From a virus, in IMG/VR virus record IMGVR_UViG_3300009502_000021, positions 1-64,000 of that record: 64,000 nucleotides of DNA; one strand, given 5' to 3'. A program made the position numbers and the translations under genes. Shown piece by piece: positions 22,223 to 30,639 of this stretch (position 1 is its first letter; each line of letters begins with the position of its first letter). The notes below the pieces were generated by a model. The model was not told the DNA's origin, did no database searches, and saw nothing but the letters and a program-made list of their open reading frames with translations.

Positions 22223-22517
22223 TTACTAACCCCGCAACACGAGAAAGCAACTCGGAATTCAATGCGACCATGTTGTTCAGCAATTCCGTCGATGCTCGCC
22301 TAAACATATTATAAAAGATTCCATTTACAAAATCAAGCCCGCACCACATAACCACACCCAGTGCCCAAAATGCAGCAACATCATTATTGGCATTGTGCAG
22401 TTTGATTGCCGATGCTGCGGCAAAAACCATTACCACAACATGAATACCAACCTGAATGAAATCCCTTATCTTTTCATCTCTAGTCGATACTACTTCTTTT
22501 GGAGTTGCTTCAGCCAT
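22176..22517 (-). CDS. hypothetical membrane protein
   Basis: 113 residues with two hydrophobic helices (VGIHVVVMVFAAASAI and FWALGVVMWCGLDFVNGIF) and a charged tail. Confidence 0.75.
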   Translation of the reverse strand: MAEATPKEVVSTRDEKIRDFIQVGIHVVVMVFAAASAIKLHNANNDVAAFWALGVVMWCGLDFVNGIFYNMFRRASTELLNNMVALNSELLSRVAGLVSVIETAKANKSNSGN

Positions 22518-22675
22518 TCTCTTTCATCCTCTGTGTCGGTGATTCGATATTCCGTAACTTCAATGCCATCTAGACTATATGGAATATGTGGATACTGTAC
22601 CGGTTCGGGTATTTTTACCGATTTCGGCACTTCCTTCTTTTTAGTCCGTTCAACGTTATAGTCAAAATAATTCAT
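22490..22675 (-). CDS. hypothetical protein
   Basis: 61 residues from the ATG at 22675 (AAGG upstream), Pro/Tyr-rich centre, charged tail. Confidence 0.62.
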   Translation of the reverse strand: MNYFDYNVERTKKKEVPKSVKIPEPVQYPHIPYSLDGIEVTEYRITDTEDEREWLKQLQKK

Positions 22676-22682
22676 TAACGCC

Positions 22683-22874
22683 TTATAGATTAGCAATATC
22701 ACCAATCTTGTAATAAAACATTGTGAGTCCGCGCTGGCGAGCAATGTATTCGGCTACTGCCGAGGTTGCCGAAAGTCGACCCTTATCAAAGGTTGGATAA
22801 CTCAAAACAAATGCCTTGGCTTGTTTATGAATCTCTGTGGCCTGTTCGGCTGTTGCTGCAATCAATGTACTCAT
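22683..22874 (-). CDS. hypothetical protein
   Basis: 63 residues, helical, no family recognised. Its ATG overlaps the stop of the coiled-coil gene upstream. Confidence 0.68.
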   Translation of the reverse strand: MSTLIAATAEQATEIHKQAKAFVLSYPTFDKGRLSATSAVAEYIARQRGLTMFYYKIGDIANL

Positions 22875-23050
22875 CGTTCGGTATCCTCGTTGTCTTCCTG
22901 GAGAGATCTAATAAACCTATTAGCGTGGGCAAGTTCCTGTTCAAGATACTTTGCCCGCTCGGTCAATCGTTTGATTGTACCTTTGTTTGATTCAAGATGG
23001 AATTCTAATTCTGCAATCCGATCATCAATCTGCTTTTTCGACATTCTCAT
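22871..23050 (-). CDS. small coiled-coil protein
   Basis: 59 residues starting MRMSKKQIDDRIAELE, with heptad-like Leu/Ile spacing along nearly the whole length. ATGA overlaps on both sides. Confidence 0.65.
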   Translation of the reverse strand: MRMSKKQIDDRIAELEFHLESNKGTIKRLTERAKYLEQELAHANRFIRSLQEDNEDTER

Positions 23051-23277
23051 TTTGGTTCCAATCCTGCAATACGGGATTCTAAATTGTTAATTCGGTGTAG
23101 CAGCAAGGCAATCATAATGTATGGCCCCATCGTTTCACCGTACCTGTTCAATTCTCCAGCATTCCAATCGTTCATAAGTTTTAGAATCTCTGGATGACTG
23201 GCGCATACTTTTAGCTCGCCGGCTGGAGTAATCTCCAACATCTTTGTCGGGGCACTCTGCGAAATTGTAAGTTCCAT
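23047..23277 (-). CDS. hypothetical protein
   Basis: 76 residues from the ATG at 23277; a C-terminal helix (MIALLLHRINNLESRIAGLE) could form a coiled coil. Confidence 0.65.
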   Translation of the reverse strand: MELTISQSAPTKMLEITPAGELKVCASHPEILKLMNDWNAGELNRYGETMGPYIMIALLLHRINNLESRIAGLEPK

Positions 23278-23317
23278 TAATTCACCAATGAGTAGATTGT
23301 TGAAGTCGATGTACACA

Positions 23318-23470
23318 TTATACAGATAAAAACGGATAATGTAAGCCCAACAGGGCAAACACCACACTTAAAAACAACTTTTCATTTGGTGACTTCAGTG
23401 CGCCAAAAACACCAGCAGCAATAGTTGCCACTACAATTACCGCAACATCAACGACCTCGGGTCGAATCAT
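23318..23470 (-). CDS. small two-helix membrane protein
   Basis: 50 residues from the ATG at 23470 (GGAG upstream), with two hydrophobic segments split by a KSPNEK turn. Confidence 0.65.
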   Translation of the reverse strand: MIRPEVVDVAVIVVATIAAGVFGALKSPNEKLFLSVVFALLGLHYPFLSV

Positions 23471-23783
23471 TATTCTTCTCCAAAGCAACCATGCCCATAT
23501 TACTGATACCAAGATACTGTTTGCCGGTAACAATATCGGTAATAAGATACACACCGCGGTATCCAGTTGTGGACATATTATCCTTCAGTACATCAATCCT
23601 TTCAACCTTAAACCTTAATACATCAATTGATGGAATTATGGTTGGGTGCTGTGTTTGCTCGACCTGTCCTTGCAATCCTTTAAGGTGTTGGATTGAGAGT
23701 TGGCGATCATCAGCATCGGGTTCTTCATGCGGAGATGAACAGCCAGATAGTAACAGTGCAGTGAGCAGAATGGATTTGTACAT
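23448..23783 (-). CDS. small lipoprotein
   Basis: 111 residues with a clear lipobox (LLSGC, Cys at about 15). A late box (ACTAAATA) ends 6 nt before the ATG. No family recognised for the mature part. Confidence 0.75.
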   Translation of the reverse strand: MYKSILLTALLLSGCSSPHEEPDADDRQLSIQHLKGLQGQVEQTQHPTIIPSIDVLRFKVERIDVLKDNMSTTGYRGVYLITDIVTGKQYLGISNMGMVALEKNNDSTRGR

Positions 23784-23800
23784 ATCCTGTATTTAGTATC

Positions 23801-23998
23801 TCACGCGCACCGAAGCTGACGTTCTACGGATGCAATATCGCAATGCTCAAGTGGAATGACCACATTGACTCCGTTGATTGCCTTGATGACAATGTATTCG
23901 GTAAGGCTCCGACCAAGGAGGAAGGATACCACCTGAGATGGTGTGGAAAGGGTACGTGATCGTGTGGGCCATTTCTTGTCAAAGACGTGATACATCAT
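23801..23998 (-). CDS. hypothetical protein
   Basis: 65 residues starting at the ATG pair that overlaps the upstream stop (TAATG at 23998). No family recognised. Confidence 0.62.
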   Translation of the reverse strand: MMYHVFDKKWPTRSRTLSTPSQVVSFLLGRSLTEYIVIKAINGVNVVIPLEHCDIASVERQLRCA

Positions 23999-24162
23999 TA
24001 GCTCCATGGGCTCAAAAATTGAAGGTGGGCAGCGTCGTAAACAAGAGCGCCGCGTGCAAACCCAACGCGCCATCGTCGCGGGCTAATCTGTCGAATGACA
24101 CCCGACCCCCATTCGGGCCACCAACGGTCGTAAACTAGAGTTCCCGACTTTATCTTATTCAT
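23998..24162 (-). CDS. small KOW/DUF3553-like protein
   Basis: 54 residues with VYDRWWPEWGSGVIRQ, RWRVGF and ALVYD, resembling the short beta fold of DUF3553 or KOW proteins. AAGGA precedes the ATG at 24162. Confidence 0.55.
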   Translation of the reverse strand: MNKIKSGTLVYDRWWPEWGSGVIRQISPRRWRVGFARGALVYDAAHLQFLSPWS

Positions 24163-24163
24163 G

Positions 24164-24367
24164 CTACTCATCCTTTGGTAGTTCCGGCAACGGCATCCAG
24201 TGTGTAATCATATTATGCAACGGATTACTCCGTGATAGCAAGGACCATTGCGGACCATCATCTAGAACCCAGTACCATTGGACATTCATTGTGCAAGGTG
24301 GGGTAAACGTTAGCACCAGTGAATCGTGTTCCGGTTGATAATCTTTCATGCTGACCCACTTGCTCAT
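24164..24367 (-). CDS. DUF551-like protein
   Basis: 67 residues ending ITHWMPLPELPKDE, the signature end of DUF551 phage proteins; function unknown. Confidence 0.75.
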   Translation of the reverse strand: MSKWVSMKDYQPEHDSLVLTFTPPCTMNVQWYWVLDDGPQWSLLSRSNPLHNMITHWMPLPELPKDE

Positions 24368-24582
24368 AGTTTCTTTCCTTCACGGAGTACGGCGTAAACC
24401 AACTCCTGTACATCACTCGGACCTTCTTCACCGTAATACAGCCAACCATCGTCGGCTATTGCTTGCAGTGCCGTTGTCAGCCTTGCAACCTTTGCGTCAT
24501 AATCGCAGGCAAGGACATATTCGCCGCGTTCGGCCTCTTCCATACCACCCGTAGTACAATTATATCGCTTCGTATCCATCAT
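24364..24582 (-). CDS. hypothetical protein
   Basis: 72 residues with an ARLTTALQAIADDGW helix seen in many phage proteins; ATGA coupling on both sides. Confidence 0.7.
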   Translation of the reverse strand: MMDTKRYNCTTGGMEEAERGEYVLACDYDAKVARLTTALQAIADDGWLYYGEEGPSDVQELVYAVLREGKKL

Positions 24583-24737
24583 TATCTCCCACTAGATCCT
24601 GGAGTAGTGAACCAACCCCGAATTTCTTTATTACAGCATTGACAGCGCATCTTTTGATCGGTGTACCCACCATCTCCAAATCCCATGAATTCCCAACGGT
24701 GAATCCCTATCCTGCAACGTAGTCTCATAGCCTTCAT
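24582..24737 (-). CDS. zinc-binding DUF1660-like protein
   Basis: 51 residues from the ATG at 24737 that overlaps the upstream stop. CRIGIHRW and CQCC provide Cys/His ligands like those in DUF1660 phage proteins. Confidence 0.65.
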   Translation of the reverse strand: MKAMRLRCRIGIHRWEFMGFGDGGYTDQKMRCQCCNKEIRGWFTTPGSSGR

Positions 24738-24943
24738 TTCCCGTACTCCTGTCCGGCAAGGGTGGTGCGCTTCAAATTCCATTCGTCCACACCAATGTAG
24801 ATGCGTCCCGGCAGCGGCTCACGAAAGCACCACGGGTCGTAGCAGGAACATGCAACCGGCTCCAGATCAGAAGCCCGTACCGGGAACACCATGCGATCCT
24901 CACAGCGGACGAGAATATTTGCGGGATTCTGAAATGCGTTCAT
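24734..24943 (-). CDS. hypothetical protein
   Basis: 69 residues from the ATG at 24943 (GGGAGG upstream). Four Cys around residues 14-40 could bind a metal. Confidence 0.68.
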   Translation of the reverse strand: MNAFQNPANILVRCEDRMVFPVRASDLEPVACSCYDPWCFREPLPGRIYIGVDEWNLKRTTLAGQEYGK

Positions 24944-25140
24944 TTTCCTCCCTCCATCTGCACCGTGCAGCGTGGGCATTCTAAAACCATTGTGGTGTTC
25001 AATTGAAGCCCGTAACGCTCCGGCACGGCGTGTAGCTTAGTTCCGCAACTGTTGCAATGCGTTGGCGTCGGTGGCGCTGTTGCGACCAGCCACGAGACAC
25101 CTCCTAGAAGCGCCACAATCAGGCAAAGTAATGCGATCAT
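24940..25140 (-). CDS. membrane-anchored zinc-ribbon protein
   Basis: 66 residues: an N-terminal hydrophobic helix (about 2-21) then CNSC and CPRC pairs. Confidence 0.7.
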   Translation of the reverse strand: MIALLCLIVALLGGVSWLVATAPPTPTHCNSCGTKLHAVPERYGLQLNTTMVLECPRCTVQMEGGK

Positions 25141-25508
25141 GATTTCGGCCCCGCCTCGGGCGCTTCGTCACAGCCGCACGGCCCTACTGGCAGCGCCGGG
25201 GCGTTATGCGTCGCGCAGTCGGATGCGTGACCATCACCGAGCGCAGCGGCGGCGGGCGGCAGGGGGATCAGGAAGTCCGAAAGCTGTTCGTTGGCGTCCC
25301 TATTGTGTAGGCATACGTACTCCACGAAATCGTTATGCGCCTCTATCGCGGCGCGGAGGGCGTCGCGGTCGGCAACGGCCCGCATAGCCTCAAGGATCTG
25401 GCGGTCGCACTGGCGCGTGATTACCTCCAACTCCGCCCGCGCTTCGTCGAGTTGGGAGCGGAGAAGATTCACCTCTCGTACGAGAGCCTCTACGAATTGG
25501 TCACTCAT
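25137..25508 (-). CDS. coiled-coil protein
   Basis: 123 residues from the ATG at 25508 (GGAGG upstream). Residues about 5-65 are a long charged coiled coil; the tail has a Cys cluster (GPCGC). The GC content here is visibly higher than in neighbouring genes. Confidence 0.68.
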   Translation of the reverse strand: MSDQFVEALVREVNLLRSQLDEARAELEVITRQCDRQILEAMRAVADRDALRAAIEAHNDFVEYVCLHNRDANEQLSDFLIPLPPAAAALGDGHASDCATHNAPALPVGPCGCDEAPEAGPKS

Positions 25509-25921
25509 TATGCGGCCTCCATTACCTTCTTCGGCACAAAAACGTACAGTCCACCAAAGCAAGTCAAGTCACCAACGTAGGTATCGAGCTCTTCGGTGAA
25601 CTGGGACTGGGCCGTAGTGATGCGGTACACTGGTGTCCGACCAGTCTGACGCAGTGCATCCTTAAAGGAGTCGCCAACAATGATGTACTCGACATCCGGG
25701 AGCGCCTCACGGGCCAGAAAGGACTGCGCGTTGAAACGGCACACGGTCCGATTCTTCTTGTACCGACCAGCAGTGCCGGTCAACTTTGCCGGAATCCAAA
25801 CGTCGGTATCGCCATCGGGCATCCAATTGTTTCCGAGCTTGTACGCAAAAGCAAATCGACCGATCTGCTTCCCATCCACGTGAATCGAATCCTTGCGCAT
25901 GGTGTACTGGTAAATGCCCAT
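25508..25921 (-). CDS. hypothetical protein
   Basis: 137 residues from the ATG at 25921 (GGAGAA upstream), not from the longer out-of-place upstream extension. Beta-rich; no family recognised. Confidence 0.75.
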   Translation of the reverse strand: MGIYQYTMRKDSIHVDGKQIGRFAFAYKLGNNWMPDGDTDVWIPAKLTGTAGRYKKNRTVCRFNAQSFLAREALPDVEYIIVGDSFKDALRQTGRTPVYRITTAQSQFTEELDTYVGDLTCFGGLYVFVPKKVMEAA

Positions 25922-25922
25922 C

Positions 25923-26276
25923 TTACTTCTCCGAGAGATACTTAACAATGAACTTGGCTGCACCAAGGTAGTCGTTGTACTTGAAGAGGTTCCGATCCTG
26001 CCAAGCCCGCTCATTCGGCACGTTGGTGTTGAATTCGAACTCGCCCTTGTCGCCAGTGTACACAACGATGTCATCGCTGTTCCGGTTCTCGGAGAACGCT
26101 ACCTTCTTGCCCTTCAGGCCATCAAACGACTTCTGGAGCGAAAAGCCCTGCTCACGGCAGTTAACGTACACGCGAAGATCGAGATCTTCGTCGTTCTTGG
26201 AACGCTTGGCCACCTTGCGGATCTCGGCGAGAACCTTCTTGGCCTTGGTGTTGTTGATGCAGTTGTAAACGCGCAT
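25923..26276 (-). CDS. hypothetical protein
   Basis: 117 residues, basic and beta-rich, no family recognised. Confidence 0.75.
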   Translation of the reverse strand: MRVYNCINNTKAKKVLAEIRKVAKRSKNDEDLDLRVYVNCREQGFSLQKSFDGLKGKKVAFSENRNSDDIVVYTGDKGEFEFNTNVPNERAWQDRNLFKYNDYLGAAKFIVKYLSEK

Positions 26277-26286
26277 GGTGTTCTCC

Positions 26287-26538
26287 TTAGACCACAGTCA
26301 GCTGGATTTGGAACGCGCCGTACGTGCGTCCGGTGCCGACAGTTTCGGCAATGTCCTTCGCGAGACGGGACAGTGTCCGGTCATCGTCGAGGCTTTCAAT
26401 TGCGCTGCGCAGCGAAAGGTTCAGGGGCGCAAAGTCGCCAGCATTGCCGTCGCGTAGTGCCTTGGCAGTCGTGTAAAACGACACCGTGCCATTAACGCGG
26501 ACCAGCATCTTCTGGGACCCTTTGAGCTTTCTGTTCAT
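26287..26538 (-). CDS. hypothetical early protein
   Basis: 83 residues, no family recognised. First gene after early promoter copy B; GGAG precedes the ATG. Confidence 0.72.
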   Translation of the reverse strand: MNRKLKGSQKMLVRVNGTVSFYTTAKALRDGNAGDFAPLNLSLRSAIESLDDDRTLSRLAKDIAETVGTGRTYGAFQIQLTVV

Positions 26539-26568
26539 TTGACCAATCTCCAGTTACCTTATGCTCGT

Positions 26569-26645
26569 ATAATACGAGAATTTGGATCCAGTTGCAACAA
26601 CTAAATCGTCAATGTTTTCAATGACTTGTAAGTCTTTGATTTGTA
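26569..26645 (-). promoter_or_regulatory. early promoter with conserved upstream cassette (copy B)
   Basis: TTGCAA, 17 nt containing GGATCC, TATTAT (26569-26597), with the shared 45-nt upstream block. Confidence 0.82.
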
Positions 26646-26653
26646 TAGAGATT

Positions 26654-26872
26654 CTACCAAACGCACTGCACTAGATCTTCTAGAATCTTTCGAAGCTCTT
26701 CGAGGTTCGATTCCAAAAAACGAATCGTTATAGAGAAGTGAACATCGGGTGCTCGACCTCCCCACCTTGCTGATTCATCTTCGGCGTCGCGATTCTTCTT
26801 GAGATCCGCCAATAGCATTTCCTTGCCGGCAATGGTATTCCGGAGATTGGCAATTACTGTTTGGACATCCAT
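26654..26872 (-). CDS. coiled-coil protein
   Basis: 72 residues from the ATG that overlaps the upstream stop (TGATG); two heptad-rich helices. No family recognised. Confidence 0.68.
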   Translation of the reverse strand: MDVQTVIANLRNTIAGKEMLLADLKKNRDAEDESARWGGRAPDVHFSITIRFLESNLEELRKILEDLVQCVW

Positions 26873-27066
26873 CAGAAGTTTTCCAGTGCAATGAACTTCT
26901 TGGGCATGTTCCATTCCTTCGGATAGTCGCCACGCTTTACCTTTTCGAGTCCAGCAGACGAGATAGCATACACCGAATGATCGTTTGGTTCGATCATTAG
27001 CACATCGAGATCACCATGTTCAGCGAGCTGTTCGGTAAGGGCCTTGATAAGTTCGGACGTTTTCAT
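26872..27066 (-). CDS. hypothetical protein
   Basis: 64 residues beginning MKTSELIKALTEQLAEHGDL, like many phage proteins with a short helix and a DxxV strand (GDLDVLMIE). Function unknown. Confidence 0.72.
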   Translation of the reverse strand: MKTSELIKALTEQLAEHGDLDVLMIEPNDHSVYAISSAGLEKVKRGDYPKEWNMPKKFIALENF

Positions 27067-27067
27067 T

Positions 27068-27295
27068 TCAGGTACTCCAATATGCTTCGCGGCTTTGATC
27101 ACAGCAACCCGGTGCGGGTTGCTTTGGCAGGTCTACAAGGGCAACCGCAGCCCATGTATTGACCCCACGATAATTGCGCTTGTTTAGCGCAACTGCACCA
27201 CGTCGGGCGCCAACTAGCGTCTCGTAACGCTTGGCACCGAGGCTGTTGCCCTTGTAAGCAAAACCTGTGAGCGGATTGTAAACGGCGTACATCAT
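27068..27295 (-). CDS. hypothetical protein
   Basis: 75 residues from the ATG pair at 27295 with GAGG upstream. Beta-rich and basic. Confidence 0.68.
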   Translation of the reverse strand: MMYAVYNPLTGFAYKGNSLGAKRYETLVGARRGAVALNKRNYRGVNTWAAVALVDLPKQPAPGCCDQSREAYWST

Positions 27296-27759
27296 GCTAC
27301 CTCGTACTTGTCGTATAAGAACGACTCGTAATCGTCCTTGGCCTTGTCGGCCTTCTGCTCCTCGGTCAGCACCTGCTGCTCGAGGTAGTATTCGTACGAG
27401 CACTCGTATTCTTCGCGAGCACGACGCGCATCGCGATCGACCTTGGAAGCCGCTGCCGCAGCAATGTACGCGGGGTCGGTCTCTTCGACAACCCAACCTT
27501 CTTCGCGCATCTCTTCGCGGCCTTCGAACGTGCTCTTGCGCTGCTCGATGTCGGCGTGCAACTGCTCAACCGCAGCACGAAGCTGGGCCAGCGCCGCACG
27601 GAGGTCGGACACGCAGGTGAAGCCATCGGCGCAACCAACAATCCAACGCGGGCGGAAGCCATTCACATCCTTGTGGAAGTCGCTGTAGTAGCTGGCCACC
27701 GAGTTGTACTCGGCCGACAATTCCGGCTCCCCGGGAAAATTAAATTCGGTGTCGAACAT
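27292..27759 (-). CDS. conserved phage protein, helical
   Basis: 155 residues from the ATG at 27759. The first 45 (FNFPGEPELSAEYNSV and SDFHKDVNGFRPRW) form a signature repeated in other large phages; the rest is a long charged helix. Confidence 0.78.
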   Translation of the reverse strand: MFDTEFNFPGEPELSAEYNSVASYYSDFHKDVNGFRPRWIVGCADGFTCVSDLRAALAQLRAAVEQLHADIEQRKSTFEGREEMREEGWVVEETDPAYIAAAAASKVDRDARRAREEYECSYEYYLEQQVLTEEQKADKAKDDYESFLYDKYEVA

Positions 27760-27791
27760 TTGTTTGTCCTGCTTCCTTATCCTGTAAACGT

Positions 27792-27870
27792 ATATTACCT
27801 GATTTGGATCCAAATTGCAACAACTAAATCTTCAATGTTTTCAATGACTTGTAGGTCGTTGATTTACTTG
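27792..27870 (-). promoter_or_regulatory. early promoter with conserved upstream cassette (copy C)
   Basis: TTGCAA, 17 nt containing GGATCC, TAATAT (27792-27820), with the shared upstream block. Confidence 0.82.
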
Positions 27871-28157
27871 GAGTTTTTAAGTATATACATTAAAATGTCC
27901 GGAGAGTCAACCACAATCACATCCTCCGGAACACGAAGCGTCTCCCGCCAAAATCCGTCTGTTACCCATTTACGGGTGTTAGTATCCCATCCGTGGCCTT
28001 GGTTGTGGATTCGAAGGCGGACATATTTTGGTGTGCTGTTTACTACCACGCCAACACGGAGAGCATTTCGGTAATGTGTCACCACCGATGCTTGCATTGC
28101 AATAGGATTACCCATCAAGTCTAAATGTACTGGAGGAGGGGCTTTTACCTTGGCCAT
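27864..28157 (-). CDS. hypothetical protein, paralogue of 35662-35967
   Basis: 97 residues. VVTHYRNALRVGVV, TPKYVRLRI and VIVVDSPDILMYILKNSK align with VVTHHRNALVIGQV, TPKQVRVSV and IIKIDDPDVLFYALQNS in the second copy. Function unknown. Confidence 0.75.
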   Translation of the reverse strand: MAKVKAPPPVHLDLMGNPIAMQASVVTHYRNALRVGVVVNSTPKYVRLRIHNQGHGWDTNTRKWVTDGFWRETLRVPEDVIVVDSPDILMYILKNSK

Positions 28158-28160
28158 AAA

Positions 28161-28361
28161 TTATCGATTATTTTTCTCGGCTTCGTACCTTGCTTTGAGA
28201 TCCTGTTCAAGTTCGTAAAACAATTCCCCGAGCGTTTGCAATCCCGGAATTGGTGTGGGCTCGATTGTTTGATTGGGATAAGTGATGCTGACCACCTTGG
28301 CCTTCTTCTTGGTTGCTAGTTTCTTCTTGCGGTGTTCGTCAAAGTTAACTACGTTACTCAT
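28161..28361 (-). CDS. hypothetical basic protein
   Basis: 66 residues with a Lys-rich N-terminal third; no family recognised. Confidence 0.68.
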   Translation of the reverse strand: MSNVVNFDEHRKKKLATKKKAKVVSITYPNQTIEPTPIPGLQTLGELFYELEQDLKARYEAEKNNR

Positions 28362-28678
28362 AGACTCGATCCTACTGCTGATTCGGCCTTGGATTTAATG
28401 AGAATGCGGGCCGACTTGTATTGCTCATAAAGATCCTTGAGCATTGGATGAGTTTCTGCTTCTTCCTCTTCTTTCATCTTACGCTGGATCCAGGCGAAAA
28501 TCTTGGGGTCCATTGTTACTGTAAGCAACCCTGGAGTGATTGGCGTAACCTCGGCATTGAAGCCCATGACTTCAAATCGTTGAGCCGAGCTGTTCCACTT
28601 TACTATTCCGGACTGATAACAACTACCAGTGGAAATTGTTGCTTGAATACCGTTTTGGCCGAATCCCGATCCAATCAT
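28358..28678 (-). CDS. hypothetical protein
   Basis: 106 residues, beta-rich start and charged helical tail; ATGA coupling on both sides. Confidence 0.72.
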   Translation of the reverse strand: MIGSGFGQNGIQATISTGSCYQSGIVKWNSSAQRFEVMGFNAEVTPITPGLLTVTMDPKIFAWIQRKMKEEEEAETHPMLKDLYEQYKSARILIKSKAESAVGSSL

Positions 28679-29010
28679 TTGGCTTCCCCTTCCTTCTTAA
28701 TTTCTTCAAGTTCTTGTGCAGTGTAAATCGAATTGTGAATTTCTAAATAGCCGGCCATTTGTGCTGCGGTATATGCTTCCATCCCAAACCCAAATACATC
28801 ATAGAGCACATAGCGGTATGAGCCACGGAGTTCAATATCACCCTTGTGAATACGGCGAACTACTGCACAAAATGCTTGGAGTTGCTGTTCCTTGGTCAAA
28901 GAGTTCCAATATTCTTCGCTGAGATCTTCTTCTTGGGCCATGACAGAATTAAACACTTCGCTAAAGTCCTGGAGTGCATCCACAAGCGATTTCTTTTTAT
29001 CTTCTTCCAT
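28675..29010 (-). CDS. conserved phage protein
   Basis: 111 residues with QLQAFCAVVRRIHKGDIEL and YRYVLYDVFGFG, a well-defined block suggesting a conserved fold. Function unknown. Confidence 0.76.
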   Translation of the reverse strand: MEEDKKKSLVDALQDFSEVFNSVMAQEEDLSEEYWNSLTKEQQLQAFCAVVRRIHKGDIELRGSYRYVLYDVFGFGMEAYTAAQMAGYLEIHNSIYTAQELEEIKKEGEAK

Positions 29011-29013
29011 ATG

Positions 29014-29265
29014 TCACCACTTCTTGTTGTTCATGTAATGTTCGAGTTTCTTAATTCTTCGATCACCGGCAAGCATCAGCTCTTCACCATCAACATAACC
29101 TTCTTCGGTGAGTAGCTTTACCAGTGCCAACAATCCGCCAAACTCATCTGTGAGCTTATCCATGGTTTCTTGGGATTTTCCAAAGCGGTGAATCTTGGCA
29201 ACTTCTTGCACAATATCCCCGCATGTTCCCTGCAATAGCACCATCAATTCTTGTTCTCTGTTCAT
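29014..29265 (-). CDS. MazG-like protein, degenerate
   Basis: 83 residues. IVQEVAKIHRFG and DEFGGLLALVKLL resemble the helices of MazG nucleotide pyrophosphohydrolases, but the acidic EExxE site is not intact (GTCGD). It may be inactive or a distant relative. Confidence 0.6.
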   Translation of the reverse strand: MNREQELMVLLQGTCGDIVQEVAKIHRFGKSQETMDKLTDEFGGLLALVKLLTEEGYVDGEELMLAGDRRIKKLEHYMNNKKW

Positions 29266-29266
29266 T

Positions 29267-29506
29267 TTAATCCTGTAACTCTATATTGCCGTCTTTGTTG
29301 CGTGGTAGCTTATGCATCGCTTCCATCATTTCTTTCCATGTCTCCGAATTGAACGCCCGGTTGTAGTTGAGGTGAATGGAACCATTGCCATTCACATCAT
29401 ACATGTCGTTGAGTTTGGTCCACGTATGTTCTCTGCGGTAGTGGAGATACTTATCGAGTCCCAATACGACTACCATAATTATCAGGATAATAATAAACGG
29501 ATTCAT
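29267..29506 (-). CDS. membrane-anchored hypothetical protein
   Basis: 79 residues with one N-terminal hydrophobic helix (IIILIIMVVVLGL) and a charged soluble part. Confidence 0.72.
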   Translation of the reverse strand: MNPFIIILIIMVVVLGLDKYLHYRREHTWTKLNDMYDVNGNGSIHLNYNRAFNSETWKEMMEAMHKLPRNKDGNIELQD

Positions 29507-29700
29507 CTTTTCTCCCTGGCATAACTTTGCTGCCGTCGAGCCTCTACAATCTCTTCTAGATTATAGCGTACCTGTTGATCCACTACAAATGTATCAAATG
29601 TTTCCGGATCATAGTACCTCGGTGCATATAGCAACTCTTCAAGTCTATCGTGTGATAGCTCGAGCAATTGTTCCTTGGTGCATGTTCGTAAGTACATCAT
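29503..29700 (-). CDS. hypothetical protein
   Basis: 65 residues, charged and helical, ATGA coupling on both sides. Confidence 0.68.
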   Translation of the reverse strand: MMYLRTCTKEQLLELSHDRLEELLYAPRYYDPETFDTFVVDQQVRYNLEEIVEARRQQSYAREKR

Positions 29701-29966
29701 TCTTGTGTCTCGGCATAATCTTTAAACCGACGCTCCTGCATTGTCAATTTTTCTCTTGTCTTATTGTACCCACTCCTGCGTGGATTGCAGCAACCATCGC
29801 ATGAACACAATTTGCCGTGGCTGGCATATTTCCGTGCGTGATATAGCTTATCGGATTCGGGAGTATTGTCAAACCAATACCAATCTTTAATAACACGCAA
29901 CCACTTCTTTAGATTGCGTTTCTTTTCATCAATGCGCTTGCCACGCTTTTCCTTATTGTACGTCAC
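29697..29966 (-). CDS. conserved basic protein with SHGK/Cys motif
   Basis: About 89 residues. KYASHGKLCSCDGCCNPRR resembles a small Cys-rich family widespread in bacteria and phages. The start is either GTG at 29966 or TTG at 29981. Confidence 0.7.
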   Translation of the reverse strand: MTYNKEKRGKRIDEKKRNLKKWLRVIKDWYWFDNTPESDKLYHARKYASHGKLCSCDGCCNPRRSGYNKTREKLTMQERRFKDYAETQE

Positions 29967-30312
29967 TGTCGTTGACCTCAATCACTTGCACACCGGCCTT
30001 GCGGCATATGCCGGTCATATGGGCTGTACCAGTTCCCCCGGGAAATGCAATCAAAATTATCATGCCCGAATCTAACATCTTTTGGTTACGAATCGGCCCT
30101 GCGGCTTTCCCGTGCGTCTTCCAATCTGCTTTGAACTCTTCAAATGTGATACCATGCTTAATAGCCCAGTTGCGTACAAGCCTGTCGAGCCCATTGGCAC
30201 AACCAACAACGATAGTAATCTCATTTTGCATGACTCGGGCAAATCCCAACATCTCGGCAACTAACCGCGCATTGTGATAGTTTCTGCCGCCCGTAACACC
30301 AACACGAATCAT
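29953..30312 (-). CDS. SLOG/DUF2493-family protein
   Basis: 119 residues with VGVTGGRNY, VVGCANGLDRLVRNWA and AFPGGTGTAHM, the nucleotide-binding loops of the DprA/YspA (SLOG) superfamily. Such proteins bind or process nucleotide ligands; the ligand is unknown. Confidence 0.82.
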   Translation of the reverse strand: MIRVGVTGGRNYHNARLVAEMLGFARVMQNEITIVVGCANGLDRLVRNWAIKHGITFEEFKADWKTHGKAAGPIRNQKMLDSGMIILIAFPGGTGTAHMTGICRKAGVQVIEVNDSDVQ

Positions 30313-30632
30313 CTATGTTCCTTTAGATAAACCGAGGTAACATCATCAACGACTGTTTCATTTCGTTCTTCCCAAACATCCAGCACATATTGTGCTTCTT
30401 CGGGTAATGCAGTCGATGGGCCAACCAAATGATACTCTCTGCCCGACCGAGTTTTACCGGTCATCTTGTTGGCATCAAATTCATCTATTGGCGAGCTTAC
30501 TCGACCAAACCCATCCACAACACCAACAAAATGATATGTCTCGTGTTCAACAATGGTAGTATTTGCTCGAACAATCTTCCAATGTTCCATAGAAGATATA
30601 CGCTCGTGTGTAAGATCGGGGGTGTAAATCAT
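30309..30632 (-). CDS. conserved phage protein
   Basis: 107 residues from the ATG at 30632, with GVVDGFGRVSSPI and TRSGREYHLVGP, a pattern repeated in other phages. A late box (ACTAAATA) ends 4 nt before this ATG; the earlier ATG lies inside the promoter. Confidence 0.75.
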   Translation of the reverse strand: MIYTPDLTHERISSMEHWKIVRANTTIVEHETYHFVGVVDGFGRVSSPIDEFDANKMTGKTRSGREYHLVGPSTALPEEAQYVLDVWEERNETVVDDVTSVYLKEHR

Positions 30633-30639
30633 ACAGTAT

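Noticed and set aside
25508-26074. Longer version of the gene starting at 26074
   Set aside because: The first 51 codons are low-complexity, antisense-like and lack a ribosome-binding site; the ATG at 25921 has GGAGAA.
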